From the NCBI RefSeq assembly GCF_000964545.1, contig NZ_BBVD01000007.1, positions 534,639-598,638 on the forward strand: a stretch of 64,000 nucleotides of DNA, in the 5' to 3' direction. Position 1 is the first letter of the stretch. Each line of letters opens with the position of its first letter. The notes beneath the pieces were generated by a model that saw only the letters and a list, made by a program, of their open reading frames with translations, was not told the DNA's origin and ran no database searches. The position numbers and the translations under genes were made by a program. The stretch comes from Comamonas thiooxydans. GTDB taxonomy: Bacteria > Pseudomonadota > Gammaproteobacteria > Burkholderiales > Burkholderiaceae_C. Positions 1 to 6,597 of the stretch are shown here, one piece after another.

Positions 1-754
1 CGCTCTGGACCGAGGACTGCGCCTGCTGGCCTGCTTTGGCCCGGCGCAACCGGTCTGGAGTGCACCCGAGCTGGCGCGCAGCCTCGAGCTGCCGCGCTCC
101 ACGGTGTTTCGCATGTTGACCACGCTTGAAAACTCGGGGTATCTGCAGCGCAGCGGCACCGAATACCGGCTCGGTCTGGCCGTGTTGCGCCTGGGCTATG
201 ACTACCTGTCCACCCAGCCGCTGGCGCAACTGGCCGAGCCTGTGCTGCAGGCCTTGTGCGATGAGCTGGGCATGACCAGCAATCTTGCATTGCGCGACGG
301 CACTTCCGTGGTCTATGTGGCTCGCGTCACTCCGTCCGGAGCATTCCAGGGCGCTGTGCGTGTGGGATCGCGTCTGCCGGCGCATGCAACGGTGCTTGGA
401 CGGGCCCTGTTGCATGACATGGACGGCGCGCAGCTGCGCTCGGTGTTTGGTGGCGAGGAGCTGCCCCAGTTCTCCGAGAGCACGCCGCGCAATGTCGACG
501 AGCTGCTGCGCCTGCTGGCCGAGGATCGCGAGCGTGGTTATGCCATGGGCGAGGGCTTTTACGAGCCTGGCGTTTCCAGTATTGCAGCGCCGGTGCGCGC
601 CGCAGACGGGCAGGTGGTTGCGGGGCTGGCCATGGCCATTCCGTTTACCGAGCTGGGGCCCGAAAAAACCCAGCTCTGGGTGCAGAAGGTGCAGCAGGCG
701 GCAGAAACTCTGTCCGCCCATTTGCGCCAGCAGCACCCGGACCATTTGCGCTGA
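1..754 (+). CDS. IclR-family transcriptional regulator (5' truncated by window edge)
   Basis: The reading frame is open from base 2 and continues upstream of the window, so only about 250 C-terminal residues are seen. The visible part starts in the winged HTH (ALDRGLRLL, then LPRSTVFRMLTTLE as recognition helix) and runs through the IclR effector-binding domain, with the typical VRVGSRLPAHATVLGRALL and ERGYAMGEGFYEPGVSSIAAPV segments. IclR proteins bind small carboxylates or aromatic acids and control catabolic operons. It lies 42 bp before the aspartate-dehydrogenase-like gene on the same strand, so it may be co-transcribed with it. It is clearly paralogous to the second IclR regulator at 4929-5804. 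A GTG at 104 is an internal codon and not the start. Confidence 0.9.
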   Translation, partial: ALDRGLRLLACFGPAQPVWSAPELARSLELPRSTVFRMLTTLENSGYLQRSGTEYRLGLAVLRLGYDYLSTQPLAQLAEPVLQALCDELGMTSNLALRDGTSVVYVARVTPSGAFQGAVRVGSRLPAHATVLGRALLHDMDGAQLRSVFGGEELPQFSESTPRNVDELLRLLAEDRERGYAMGEGFYEPGVSSIAAPVRAADGQVVAGLAMAIPFTELGPEKTQLWVQKVQQAAETLSAHLRQQHPDHLR

Positions 755-796
755 CCCCGATCACGCCGGGCCAGCGCATTTTTCAGGAGGCTAGAG

Positions 797-1597
797 ATGA
801 AAAATATTGCTTTGATTGGCTGCGGCGCGATTGGCTCCAGCGTGCTGGAGCTGTTGAGCGGAGATACCCGGTTGCAAGTGGGCTGGGTACTGGTTCCCGA
901 GATCACGCCAGCCGTGCGCGAGACGGCTGCCCGCCTGGCGCCACAGGCGCAGCTGCTGCAGGCCCTGCCCGGCGATGCGGTGCCGGATCTTCTCGTGGAA
1001 TGCGCAGGTCATGCAGCCATAGAGGAGCATGTGCTGCCGGCGCTGGCGCGCGGCATTCCTGCGGTCATCGCATCCATAGGCGCCTTGAGCGCACCGGGCA
1101 TGGCCGAGCGCGTACAGGCTGCGGCCGAGGCCGGGAAGACGCAGGCCCAGCTGTTGTCGGGCGCCATCGGCGGCATTGATGCCCTGGCTGCGGCGCGTGT
1201 CGGCGGCCTGGAGACGGTGCTCTATACGGGCCGCAAGCCGCCCAAGGCATGGAGCGGCACCCCGGCCGAGCAGGTCTGCGATCTGGACGGCCTGACCGAG
1301 GCCTTCTGCATTTTTGAGGGTTCGGCGCGCGAGGCCGCACAGCTCTATCCCAAGAATGCGAATGTGGCGGCCACCTTGTCGCTGGCCGGACTGGGGCTGG
1401 ACAAGACCATGGTGCGTCTGTTTGCCGATCCTGCCGTTCAGGAGAACGTGCACCAGGTCGAGGCGCGGGGTGCTTTCGGCGCCATGGAACTGACCATGCG
1501 CGGCAAGCCTCTGGCGGCCAATCCCAAGACCTCGGCACTGACCGTGTACAGCGTGGTGCGCGCCGTGCTCAACAACGTGGCTTCCCTGGCCATCTAA
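797..1597 (+). CDS. nadX: L-aspartate dehydrogenase family protein (NadX-like)
   Basis: A 266-residue protein of the aspartate dehydrogenase (DUF108) family, full length for the family. The N-terminus carries a Rossmann dinucleotide site, GCGAIG at residues 8-13. Family members oxidise L-aspartate to iminoaspartate/oxaloacetate with NAD(P)+, either for NAD synthesis or for nitrogen metabolism. The start is fixed by AGGAGG at 785-790, 6 nt before the ATG. No nadA or nadC lies nearby. The neighbours are an IclR regulator and a Bug solute receptor, so a catabolic or reductive-amination role on a related substrate is as likely as NAD synthesis. The cytosolic location is inferred from the absence of a signal peptide. 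Family call is firm, substrate is not. Confidence 0.8.
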   Translation: MKNIALIGCGAIGSSVLELLSGDTRLQVGWVLVPEITPAVRETAARLAPQAQLLQALPGDAVPDLLVECAGHAAIEEHVLPALARGIPAVIASIGALSAPGMAERVQAAAEAGKTQAQLLSGAIGGIDALAAARVGGLETVLYTGRKPPKAWSGTPAEQVCDLDGLTEAFCIFEGSAREAAQLYPKNANVAATLSLAGLGLDKTMVRLFADPAVQENVHQVEARGAFGAMELTMRGKPLAANPKTSALTVYSVVRAVLNNVASLAI

Positions 1598-1803
1598 CCC
1601 GGTACTGACCCGTTCCAGCCATGTGCCGTGCCGGTGGCATCGGTCTTGCTTGCGTGTTTGCAAAAGTGCGCGCCAGCACCGCCCATCTGAGCATGGCATC
1701 CATGGTGTCATGTCTTTGCCCGCCGGCCTTTGCGCTGCATCAAGCCTGGGGCGCATCGGCCTTTAGCCTTTTTGAAATTTCCGTTCTCCCAGGAGACAAG
1801 ACC

Positions 1804-2802
1804 ATGCAACGTTCCGCCTTCCTCAAGTCCTGCCTGGCGCTGGCCTGCACCGCTGCGCTCCCCGCCGCCATATCCCCGGCCTTCGCTGCCAGTGCCGCCG
1901 AACAGCTGTCCAGCGGTCAGTTCATCATCATTGCGCCGTTCCCCGCCGGCGGAGCGGTGGACATCCTGTCCCGCATCCTGGCCACGGGCCTGACTGAGGA
2001 GTACAAGCAGGCCTCCATCGTCGACAACCGCCCCGGTGCCAACGGCAACATCGGCATCGACATGGTCAAGCGCGCCAAGCCCGATGGCCATACCTTGCTG
2101 GTCGTGCCTCAGGGCAACCTGACCATCAATCCCACGCTGATGCCCAAGCTGCCCTACAACGTGTTCGGCGACTTCGTGCCCGTGGCCTCCATGGGGCGTG
2201 CGGCCAATGTCATCGTCGTCAATCCCCAGGTACCGGCCAAGACCATCCAGGAACTGGTGGCACTGTCCAAGTCCAAGCCCGATTCGATCAGCTATGCCTC
2301 GCCCGGCGTGGGCTCCAGCCTGCACCTGGCCGGCGAGTTGTTCAAGGACAAGTCGGGTGCCGACATCATGCACGTGGCCTACAAGGGCTCGGGGCAGGGC
2401 CTGAACGATGCCCTGGGCGGTACCATCCCCATGCTGATCGCCAACATGCCCACCGTGCTGCCCCATGTGCAGTCGGGCAAGCTACGCGCCCTGGCCGTGA
2501 CCGATGCCACGCGCTCGAGCTTCCTGCCCAATGTGCCGACACTGGCCGAGGCTGGTGTTCCGGGTATTGCCGTTTCGTCCTGGTATGGCGTGCTGGCTCC
2601 GAAGAACACACCGCCCGAAGTGGTCAAGCAGCTGGCCGAGGACATCGACAAGGTCATGAAGACCCAGGCCGCGCAGAACCAGCTCAAGGCCCAGGGCATG
2701 ACCCCCTGGGTGGTCAAGGGCGATGCCTTTGGCGAGCTGATCCGCAAGGAGACCGCGCTGTGGGCGCCCGTGGTCAAGAGCCACAATATCGTGGCGCAGT
2801 AA
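1804..2802 (+). CDS. Bug-family (TctC-like) periplasmic solute-binding receptor
   Basis: A 332-residue tripartite tricarboxylate transporter receptor. ATG at 1804 is preceded by AGGAGAC (1791-1797) and gives a clean Sec signal peptide ending in SPAFA-AS. A longer in-frame opening back to 1621 has no ribosome site and would spoil the signal. The mature part has the hallmarks PFPAGGAVDILSRIL, VDNRPGANGNIG and, near the C-terminus, PNVPTLAEAGVPG. Bug proteins bind carboxylates in the periplasm. No TctA/TctB membrane partners are present in the window, which is common in Comamonadaceae, where these receptors are hugely expanded. The perfect hairpin at 2837-2865 ends the transcript. Confidence 0.9.
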   Translation: MQRSAFLKSCLALACTAALPAAISPAFAASAAEQLSSGQFIIIAPFPAGGAVDILSRILATGLTEEYKQASIVDNRPGANGNIGIDMVKRAKPDGHTLLVVPQGNLTINPTLMPKLPYNVFGDFVPVASMGRAANVIVVNPQVPAKTIQELVALSKSKPDSISYASPGVGSSLHLAGELFKDKSGADIMHVAYKGSGQGLNDALGGTIPMLIANMPTVLPHVQSGKLRALAVTDATRSSFLPNVPTLAEAGVPGIAVSSWYGVLAPKNTPPEVVKQLAEDIDKVMKTQAAQNQLKAQGMTPWVVKGDAFGELIRKETALWAPVVKSHNIVAQ

Positions 2803-2836
2803 ACCGTCATGCTCTAATCGCGCCTCTTGCGCTTCC

Positions 2837-2865
2837 CACAAAAGCGGCTCAGTGCCGCTTTTGTG
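2837..2865 (+). terminator. Rho-independent terminator after the first Bug gene
   Basis: Perfect 12-bp stem (CACAAAAGCGGC / GCCGCTTTTGTG) with a 5-nt loop, 34 bp after the Bug stop codon. The T-run lies inside the 3' arm, followed by CTTTCTTTTGTG. The A-rich left arm would also give a terminator on the other strand. Confidence 0.75.
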
Positions 2866-2921
2866 CTTTCTTTTGTGCTTTCACCAGGGCCTAGAGGCCC
2901 ATGTTTGGAGTATCCCCATCC

Positions 2922-3680
2922 ATGACGCTTGCCATTCTCAGCGCTCTTGCCGAAGAACAATACGGCCTGGTCGACGCCATGCAGGACATGCAATGCCTGC
3001 GCCATGCCGGACGCGACTTCTGGCTGGGCCGGCTGCACGGGCATGAGGTGGTCTGCGCGCTGTCGGGCATAGGCAAGGTGGCCGCCGCCACCACCACCGC
3101 CGCGCTGATCGAGCGCTTTGGCGTGCGCGGCATTCTGTTCACCGGAGTGGCGGGCGGCATCGGCGCGGATGTGAACGTGGGCGATGTGGTGATCGCGCGG
3201 AGCTTTTTGCAGCATGACATGGATGCCTCGCCGATCTTTCCGCGCTGGCAGTTGCCCGGCTACGGTCGCAGCACCCTGGCCTGCGACGAAGCGGCGACGG
3301 ACCGGCTGGTGCAGGCCGCCGACTCGGCGCTGCGCTCGGGCATCGTGGCTTCGTATGCTTCGGCCCGCGTCCATGAGGGCCTGATTGCCAGCGGCGATCA
3401 GTTTGTCAGCTCGCGCCAGGCCAGCGCACAGCTCAGAGCCGATCTGGAGGCCGCCGGCCATGCCGTGCTGGCCGTGGAGATGGAGGGCGCTGCCGTGGCC
3501 CAGACCTGCCTGGATTACGGCACGCCGTTTACTGCAATGCGCACCATCTCGGACCGGGCGGACGACAGCGCCCATGTGGATTTTTCGGATTTCGTGCGCA
3601 CGGTGGCAAGCCGCTACGCGCAACGCGTGGTGCTGGACTTTCTGCGCCAGACGCCCGCGAAGAAGCAGGCTGTTTGCTAA
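2922..3680 (+). CDS. mtnN: MTA/SAH nucleosidase-like protein (phosphorylase superfamily)
   Basis: A 252-residue PNP/UDP-superfamily nucleosidase. It starts MTLAILSALAEEQ like MtnN proteins, and carries GVAGGIGADVNVGDVV, the ribose-binding VEMEGAAVAQ and the ISDRAD aspartate used to protonate the base. MtnN hydrolyses 5'-methylthioadenosine and S-adenosylhomocysteine to adenine plus the thioribose compound. ATG 2922 fits the family N-terminus and has GGAG at 2906-2909; an in-frame ATG at 2901 adds 7 residues. It is unusual to find this gene between a solute receptor and an SDR. An SAH-clearing role next to a methyl-transfer pathway is possible but not shown. Confidence 0.75.
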   Translation: MTLAILSALAEEQYGLVDAMQDMQCLRHAGRDFWLGRLHGHEVVCALSGIGKVAAATTTAALIERFGVRGILFTGVAGGIGADVNVGDVVIARSFLQHDMDASPIFPRWQLPGYGRSTLACDEAATDRLVQAADSALRSGIVASYASARVHEGLIASGDQFVSSRQASAQLRADLEAAGHAVLAVEMEGAAVAQTCLDYGTPFTAMRTISDRADDSAHVDFSDFVRTVASRYAQRVVLDFLRQTPAKKQAVC

Positions 3681-3686
3681 TCTTTT

Positions 3687-3768
3687 AATAGCTGTAAACG
3701 ATTGATAAATATGAGTTTTAAGGTGTTTTAAGCCTAAACTCATTCACTGATAGGCGCTATAAGCTATT
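3687..3768. repeat. AT-richer palindromic intergenic element, copy A
   Basis: Nested inverted repeats: AATAGCT (3687-3693) pairs with AGCTATT (3762-3768), and ATGAGTTT (3711-3718) with AAACTCAT (3736-3743). The 27-mer at 3752-3778 matches 23 of 27 positions with 61520-61546, downstream of kup, so this is a dispersed element and not a private hairpin. Confidence 0.6.
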
Positions 3769-3840
3769 GATATTGATGACTTCGATCCAGCCTGCCGACA
3801 ACTGCAGGCCGGATACCTTTTGTTGCCCCGTTTTCCTTTC

Positions 3841-3864
3841 AACCGCGCTTGTCGCGGTTTTTTT
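3841..3864 (+). terminator. Rho-independent terminator
   Basis: AACCGCG (3841-3847), a 5-nt loop and CGCGGTT (3853-3859) run straight into a T-tract. It lies about 160 bp after the nucleosidase stop and isolates the next operon from read-through. Confidence 0.75.
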
Positions 3865-3943
3865 ACGCCCGTATGTCGCTGTGGTGTGCTGACTACGGGT
3901 TTCTCCGGGTATTGACTCAAAAGAAGCTCACTAAACTGCAGTC

Positions 3944-3982
3944 TTGTTTCAAGAAAAAAGTGTCATTTCATATTTGAAACAA
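3944..3982. promoter_or_regulatory. Perfect 9-bp inverted repeat, candidate operator
   Basis: TTGTTTCAA (3944-3952) and its exact reverse complement TTGAAACAA (3974-3982) are 30 bp centre to centre, about three helical turns. The right half also forms a near-perfect palindrome, TTTCATATTTGAAA (3967-3980). It ends 12 bp before the SDR start codon. IclR proteins bind such spaced palindromes as dimers of dimers, and a paralogous pair of IclR genes flanks it. The binding partner is inferred. Confidence 0.55.
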
Positions 3983-3994
3983 ACAAGGTTTAAG

Positions 3995-4771
3995 ATGACC
4001 CTCAACACCATGCCTTCCACCGGTCAGCTCGCTGGGCGCCGGATCCTTGTGACCGGCGCTGCCCGCGGCCTGGGTTTTGCTTTTGCTCAGACGCTGTGCC
4101 AACAGGGGGCACAGCTCGTCTTGGCCGATCTGCGCGCCGAATTGCTGAGCGAAGCCGTTGCCAAGCTGCGCGCCATGGGCTTCGAGGCTCACGGCATCGC
4201 CTTTGATGCGAGCAACCCGGCCTCCATAGAACAGTGTGCACAGCAGGCCGTGCAGACCCTGGGCGGTCTGGACGGCCTGGTCAACAACGCGGCCGTGACG
4301 GACTCCGGCGGCAAGGGCATGGACGACATCGCCCTGGAAAAGTGGGATCAGGTGATGAACGTCAATGTGCGTGGCGTCTGGCTGATGACCCGTGCCTGCC
4401 GTGCGGCGCTCAAGGACAGCGGGCGCGGCGCCATCGTCAATCTGGCCTCCGACACTGCCATGTGGGGTGCGCCCAACCTGATGGCCTATGTGGCGAGCAA
4501 GGGCGCCGTGATGGCCATGACGCGCTCCATGGCGCGCGAGCTGGGCGCGGATGCCATCACCATCAATGCCGTGGCTCCGGGTCTGGTGCTGGTCGAGGCC
4601 ACCGAGTACGTGCCCGAGCATCGCCACCGCCTCTACATCGACCAGCGCGCGCTGCAGCGCGAGCAAGGGCCCGAGGATGTCTCGGGTGCCGTGTCCTATC
4701 TGCTGTCGGACGGCGCGCGCTTCGTGACGGGCCAGGTGCTGCCCGTCAACGGCGGCTTCGTCATGAACTGA
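3995..4771 (+). CDS. Short-chain dehydrogenase/reductase (SDR), classical type
   Basis: A 258-residue NAD(P)-dependent oxidoreductase. The cofactor motif TGAARGLG is at residues 20-27, NNA at 97-99, and the catalytic triad looks intact with S152, Y165 and K169 (YVASK). The end, VTGQVLPVNGGF, is standard for the family. Start ATG 3995 has AAGG at 3984-3988; upstream in-frame sequence runs through the inverted repeat and is not coding. It should interconvert an alcohol and a ketone. It is first in the transcription unit behind the candidate operator and is separated from the IclR gene by a GC-rich repeat, so it probably catalyses an early dehydrogenation in the pathway encoded downstream. The substrate cannot be read from sequence. 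Confidence 0.9.
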   Translation: MTLNTMPSTGQLAGRRILVTGAARGLGFAFAQTLCQQGAQLVLADLRAELLSEAVAKLRAMGFEAHGIAFDASNPASIEQCAQQAVQTLGGLDGLVNNAAVTDSGGKGMDDIALEKWDQVMNVNVRGVWLMTRACRAALKDSGRGAIVNLASDTAMWGAPNLMAYVASKGAVMAMTRSMARELGADAITINAVAPGLVLVEATEYVPEHRHRLYIDQRALQREQGPEDVSGAVSYLLSDGARFVTGQVLPVNGGFVMN

Positions 4772-4782
4772 AAAATGAAGAG

Positions 4783-4890
4783 CCCCCTGAGTCGCTTCGC
4801 GCCTTCCCGTTGCACGGCGCCCCCCAAAGGGGGACGACACCCTCGGTGCGGGGCGGCGCGGCCGGCCCAGGCCCTTCCTCGGTGTCCCCG
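4783..4890 (+). repeat. GC-rich 3'-of-gene repeat, copy R1
   Basis: Starts CCCCCTGAGTCGCTTCGCG 11 bp after the SDR stop and ends in CCTCGGTGTCCC. It shares its opening with R2 and R3 and its closing part with R2, R4 and R7. It contains CGCCCCCC / GGGGG hairpin arms. Confidence 0.75.
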
Positions 4891-4928
4891 GCTTCTGGCC
4901 ACGCCTGCAACGAATTAAGGAGTTGGAG

Positions 4929-5804
4929 ATGTCAGGTTCTTCCCCATCCGAGAACGCGATCGACAGCGTCGTCGACGGCGGCTCCGACAAGTACATGGTG
5001 CCCGCGCTGGAGCGCGGCCTGCGCCTGCTGCAGGAGTTCGGTCGCGGAAACGCCACGCTGGGCGCTCCCGAGCTGGCGCGCCGCTTGCAGCTGCCGCGCG
5101 CCACAGTGTTCCGTATGCTCAACACGCTGGAGAGCATGGGCTTTCTGCAGCGCGCCGAGGGCGGCAACGATTACCGGCTGGGCCTGTCCGTGCTGCGCCT
5201 GGGCTTCGAGTTCCTGTCCTCCATGGACCTGACCGAGCTGGGCCAGCCCGTGATCGCGCGGCTGTGCGAGGCAATCCGCTTCCCCTGCAACATCGTGGTG
5301 CGCGACGGCCGCTACATCGTCTATGTGGCCAAGGTCACGCCGCCGACACCGCTGACCAGCTCGGTGCGCGTGGGCACGCGGCTGCCCGCCCATGCCACGC
5401 TGCTGGGTCGAATCCTGCTGGCCGACCTGTCGCTGCCGGAGCTGCGTGCCCTCTATCCCGAAGAGCAACTGGAAGGCCATTCGCCCAATACGCCCAGGAC
5501 CGTGATCGAGCTCTTCGACCTGGTTCAGTCCGATCGCGAGCGTGGCCATGTGGCCGGTGCGGGCTTCTACGAAAGCTCGATCTCCACCATCGCGGCGCCC
5601 GTGCGCGATCACAGCGGCCGAGTCATCGCAGCCCTTGGGGTGACCCTGGCCTCGGCCCAGATCGACCTCGAGCGCCAGACGGAGCTGGTGCCGCGTGTCT
5701 GTGCGGCGGCCACCGAACTGTCGGAGCTGCTCAACTACCGGCCGCAATCCAGCGCGCAGGTTCTGTCCATCACTTCAAGGCGCGCAGGAGGCGGCCATGC
5801 ATGA
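4929..5804 (+). CDS. IclR-family transcriptional regulator
   Basis: A 291-residue protein. Residues about 22-85 form the winged HTH (PALERGLRLLQEF, then LPRATVFRMLNTLE), followed by the IclR effector domain with VRVGTRLPAHATLLGRILLA and RGHVAGAGFYESSISTIAAPV. The start is chosen at ATG 4929 with AAGGAG at 4917-4922; a TTG two codons earlier is less likely. The last 8 bp overlap the next SDR, so regulator and enzymes are translationally coupled. It is strongly similar to the truncated IclR at the start of the window, which suggests a local duplication. It probably controls the SDR-ThDP-ALDH operon, perhaps through the inverted repeat at 3944-3982. Confidence 0.92.
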   Translation: MSGSSPSENAIDSVVDGGSDKYMVPALERGLRLLQEFGRGNATLGAPELARRLQLPRATVFRMLNTLESMGFLQRAEGGNDYRLGLSVLRLGFEFLSSMDLTELGQPVIARLCEAIRFPCNIVVRDGRYIVYVAKVTPPTPLTSSVRVGTRLPAHATLLGRILLADLSLPELRALYPEEQLEGHSPNTPRTVIELFDLVQSDRERGHVAGAGFYESSISTIAAPVRDHSGRVIAALGVTLASAQIDLERQTELVPRVCAAATELSELLNYRPQSSAQVLSITSRRAGGGHA

Positions 5805-6597
5805 TTTCACACTCGACGCGACGGCCGTCGTCACCGGCGGCTCTTCGGGCATAGGCCTGGCCACGGTGGAGCTGCTGCTGGCCCAGGGCGCACGCGTGGC
5901 CCTGTGCGGCCGCAATCCAGAGCGCCTGGAGCAGGCCGTCAAGCAACTGCTGGAGCGCCATCCCGAGGCCAGCGCGCGCCTGTTCGCCCAGGCTTGCGAC
6001 GTGCTCGATGCCGAGCAGGTGCAGCAGTTCGCCCGCGCCAGCGAAGCGGCTCTGGGCCCGGCTTCCATCCTCATCAACAACGCCGGTCAGGGACGTGTCT
6101 CCACCTTCGAGAACACCAGCGACGAAGCCTGGACCGAAGAGCTGCACCTGAAGTTCTTCTCGGTGCTGCATCCCACGCGCGCCTTTCTGCCGCAGCTTGA
6201 GCGCGGCGAAGGCTCGGCCATCGTCTGTGTGAACTCGCTGCTGGCTTCCCAGCCGGAGCCGCACATGGTCGCGACCTCGGCGGCGCGCGCCGGTCTCAAG
6301 AACCTGGTGCGCTCCATGGCCACCGAGTTCGCGCCCAAGGGCGTGCGCGTCAACGGCATCCTGGTCGGCCTCATCGAGTCAGGCCAGTGGCGCCGCCGCT
6401 TCGATGCCCGCGAGGACCGCAGCCAGACCTGGGAGCAGTGGAGCGCCGAGCTGGCCTCCAAGAAGTCCATTCCGCTGGGCCGCCTGGGATCACCCGCCGA
6501 AGCCGCGCGCGCCATTTTCTATCTCGCCACGCCGTTGTCGTCATACACGACCGGCAGCCATATCGATGTTTCCGGAGGCCTTTCCCGCCATGCCTAA
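5797..6597 (+). CDS. SDR-family protein with substituted active site
   Basis: A 266-residue SDR-fold protein. The cofactor motif TGGSSGIG (13-20), INNAG (93-97) and the end VSGGLSRHA are typical. At the place of the catalytic YxxxK the sequence reads ATSAARAGLKNL: T160 takes the tyrosine position and R164 the lysine position, while S147 remains. This substitution recurs in some SDR-like proteins and implies a changed or lost hydride-transfer mechanism. The start ATG 5797 overlaps the IclR stop and has AGGAGG at 5786-5791; its own end overlaps the ThDP enzyme by 8 bp. It may be a non-classical dehydrogenase, a dehydratase-like enzyme or a binding subunit. Confidence 0.8.
   Translation: MHDFTLDATAVVTGGSSGIGLATVELLLAQGARVALCGRNPERLEQAVKQLLERHPEASARLFAQACDVLDAEQVQQFARASEAALGPASILINNAGQGRVSTFENTSDEAWTEELHLKFFSVLHPTRAFLPQLERGEGSAIVCVNSLLASQPEPHMVATSAARAGLKNLVRSMATEFAPKGVRVNGILVGLIESGQWRRRFDAREDRSQTWEQWSAELASKKSIPLGRLGSPAEAARAIFYLATPLSSYTTGSHIDVSGGLSRHA

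Larger units (their letters stand above)
3681..3994. other. 314-bp intergenic region with palindromic element, terminator and operator-like repeat
   Basis: No gene is seen. In order it holds an AT-rich palindromic element (3687-3768), a hairpin terminator with T-run (3841-3864) and a long inverted repeat (3944-3982) directly in front of the SDR start. It separates the nucleosidase unit from the SDR-IclR-ThDP block. Confidence 0.7.
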
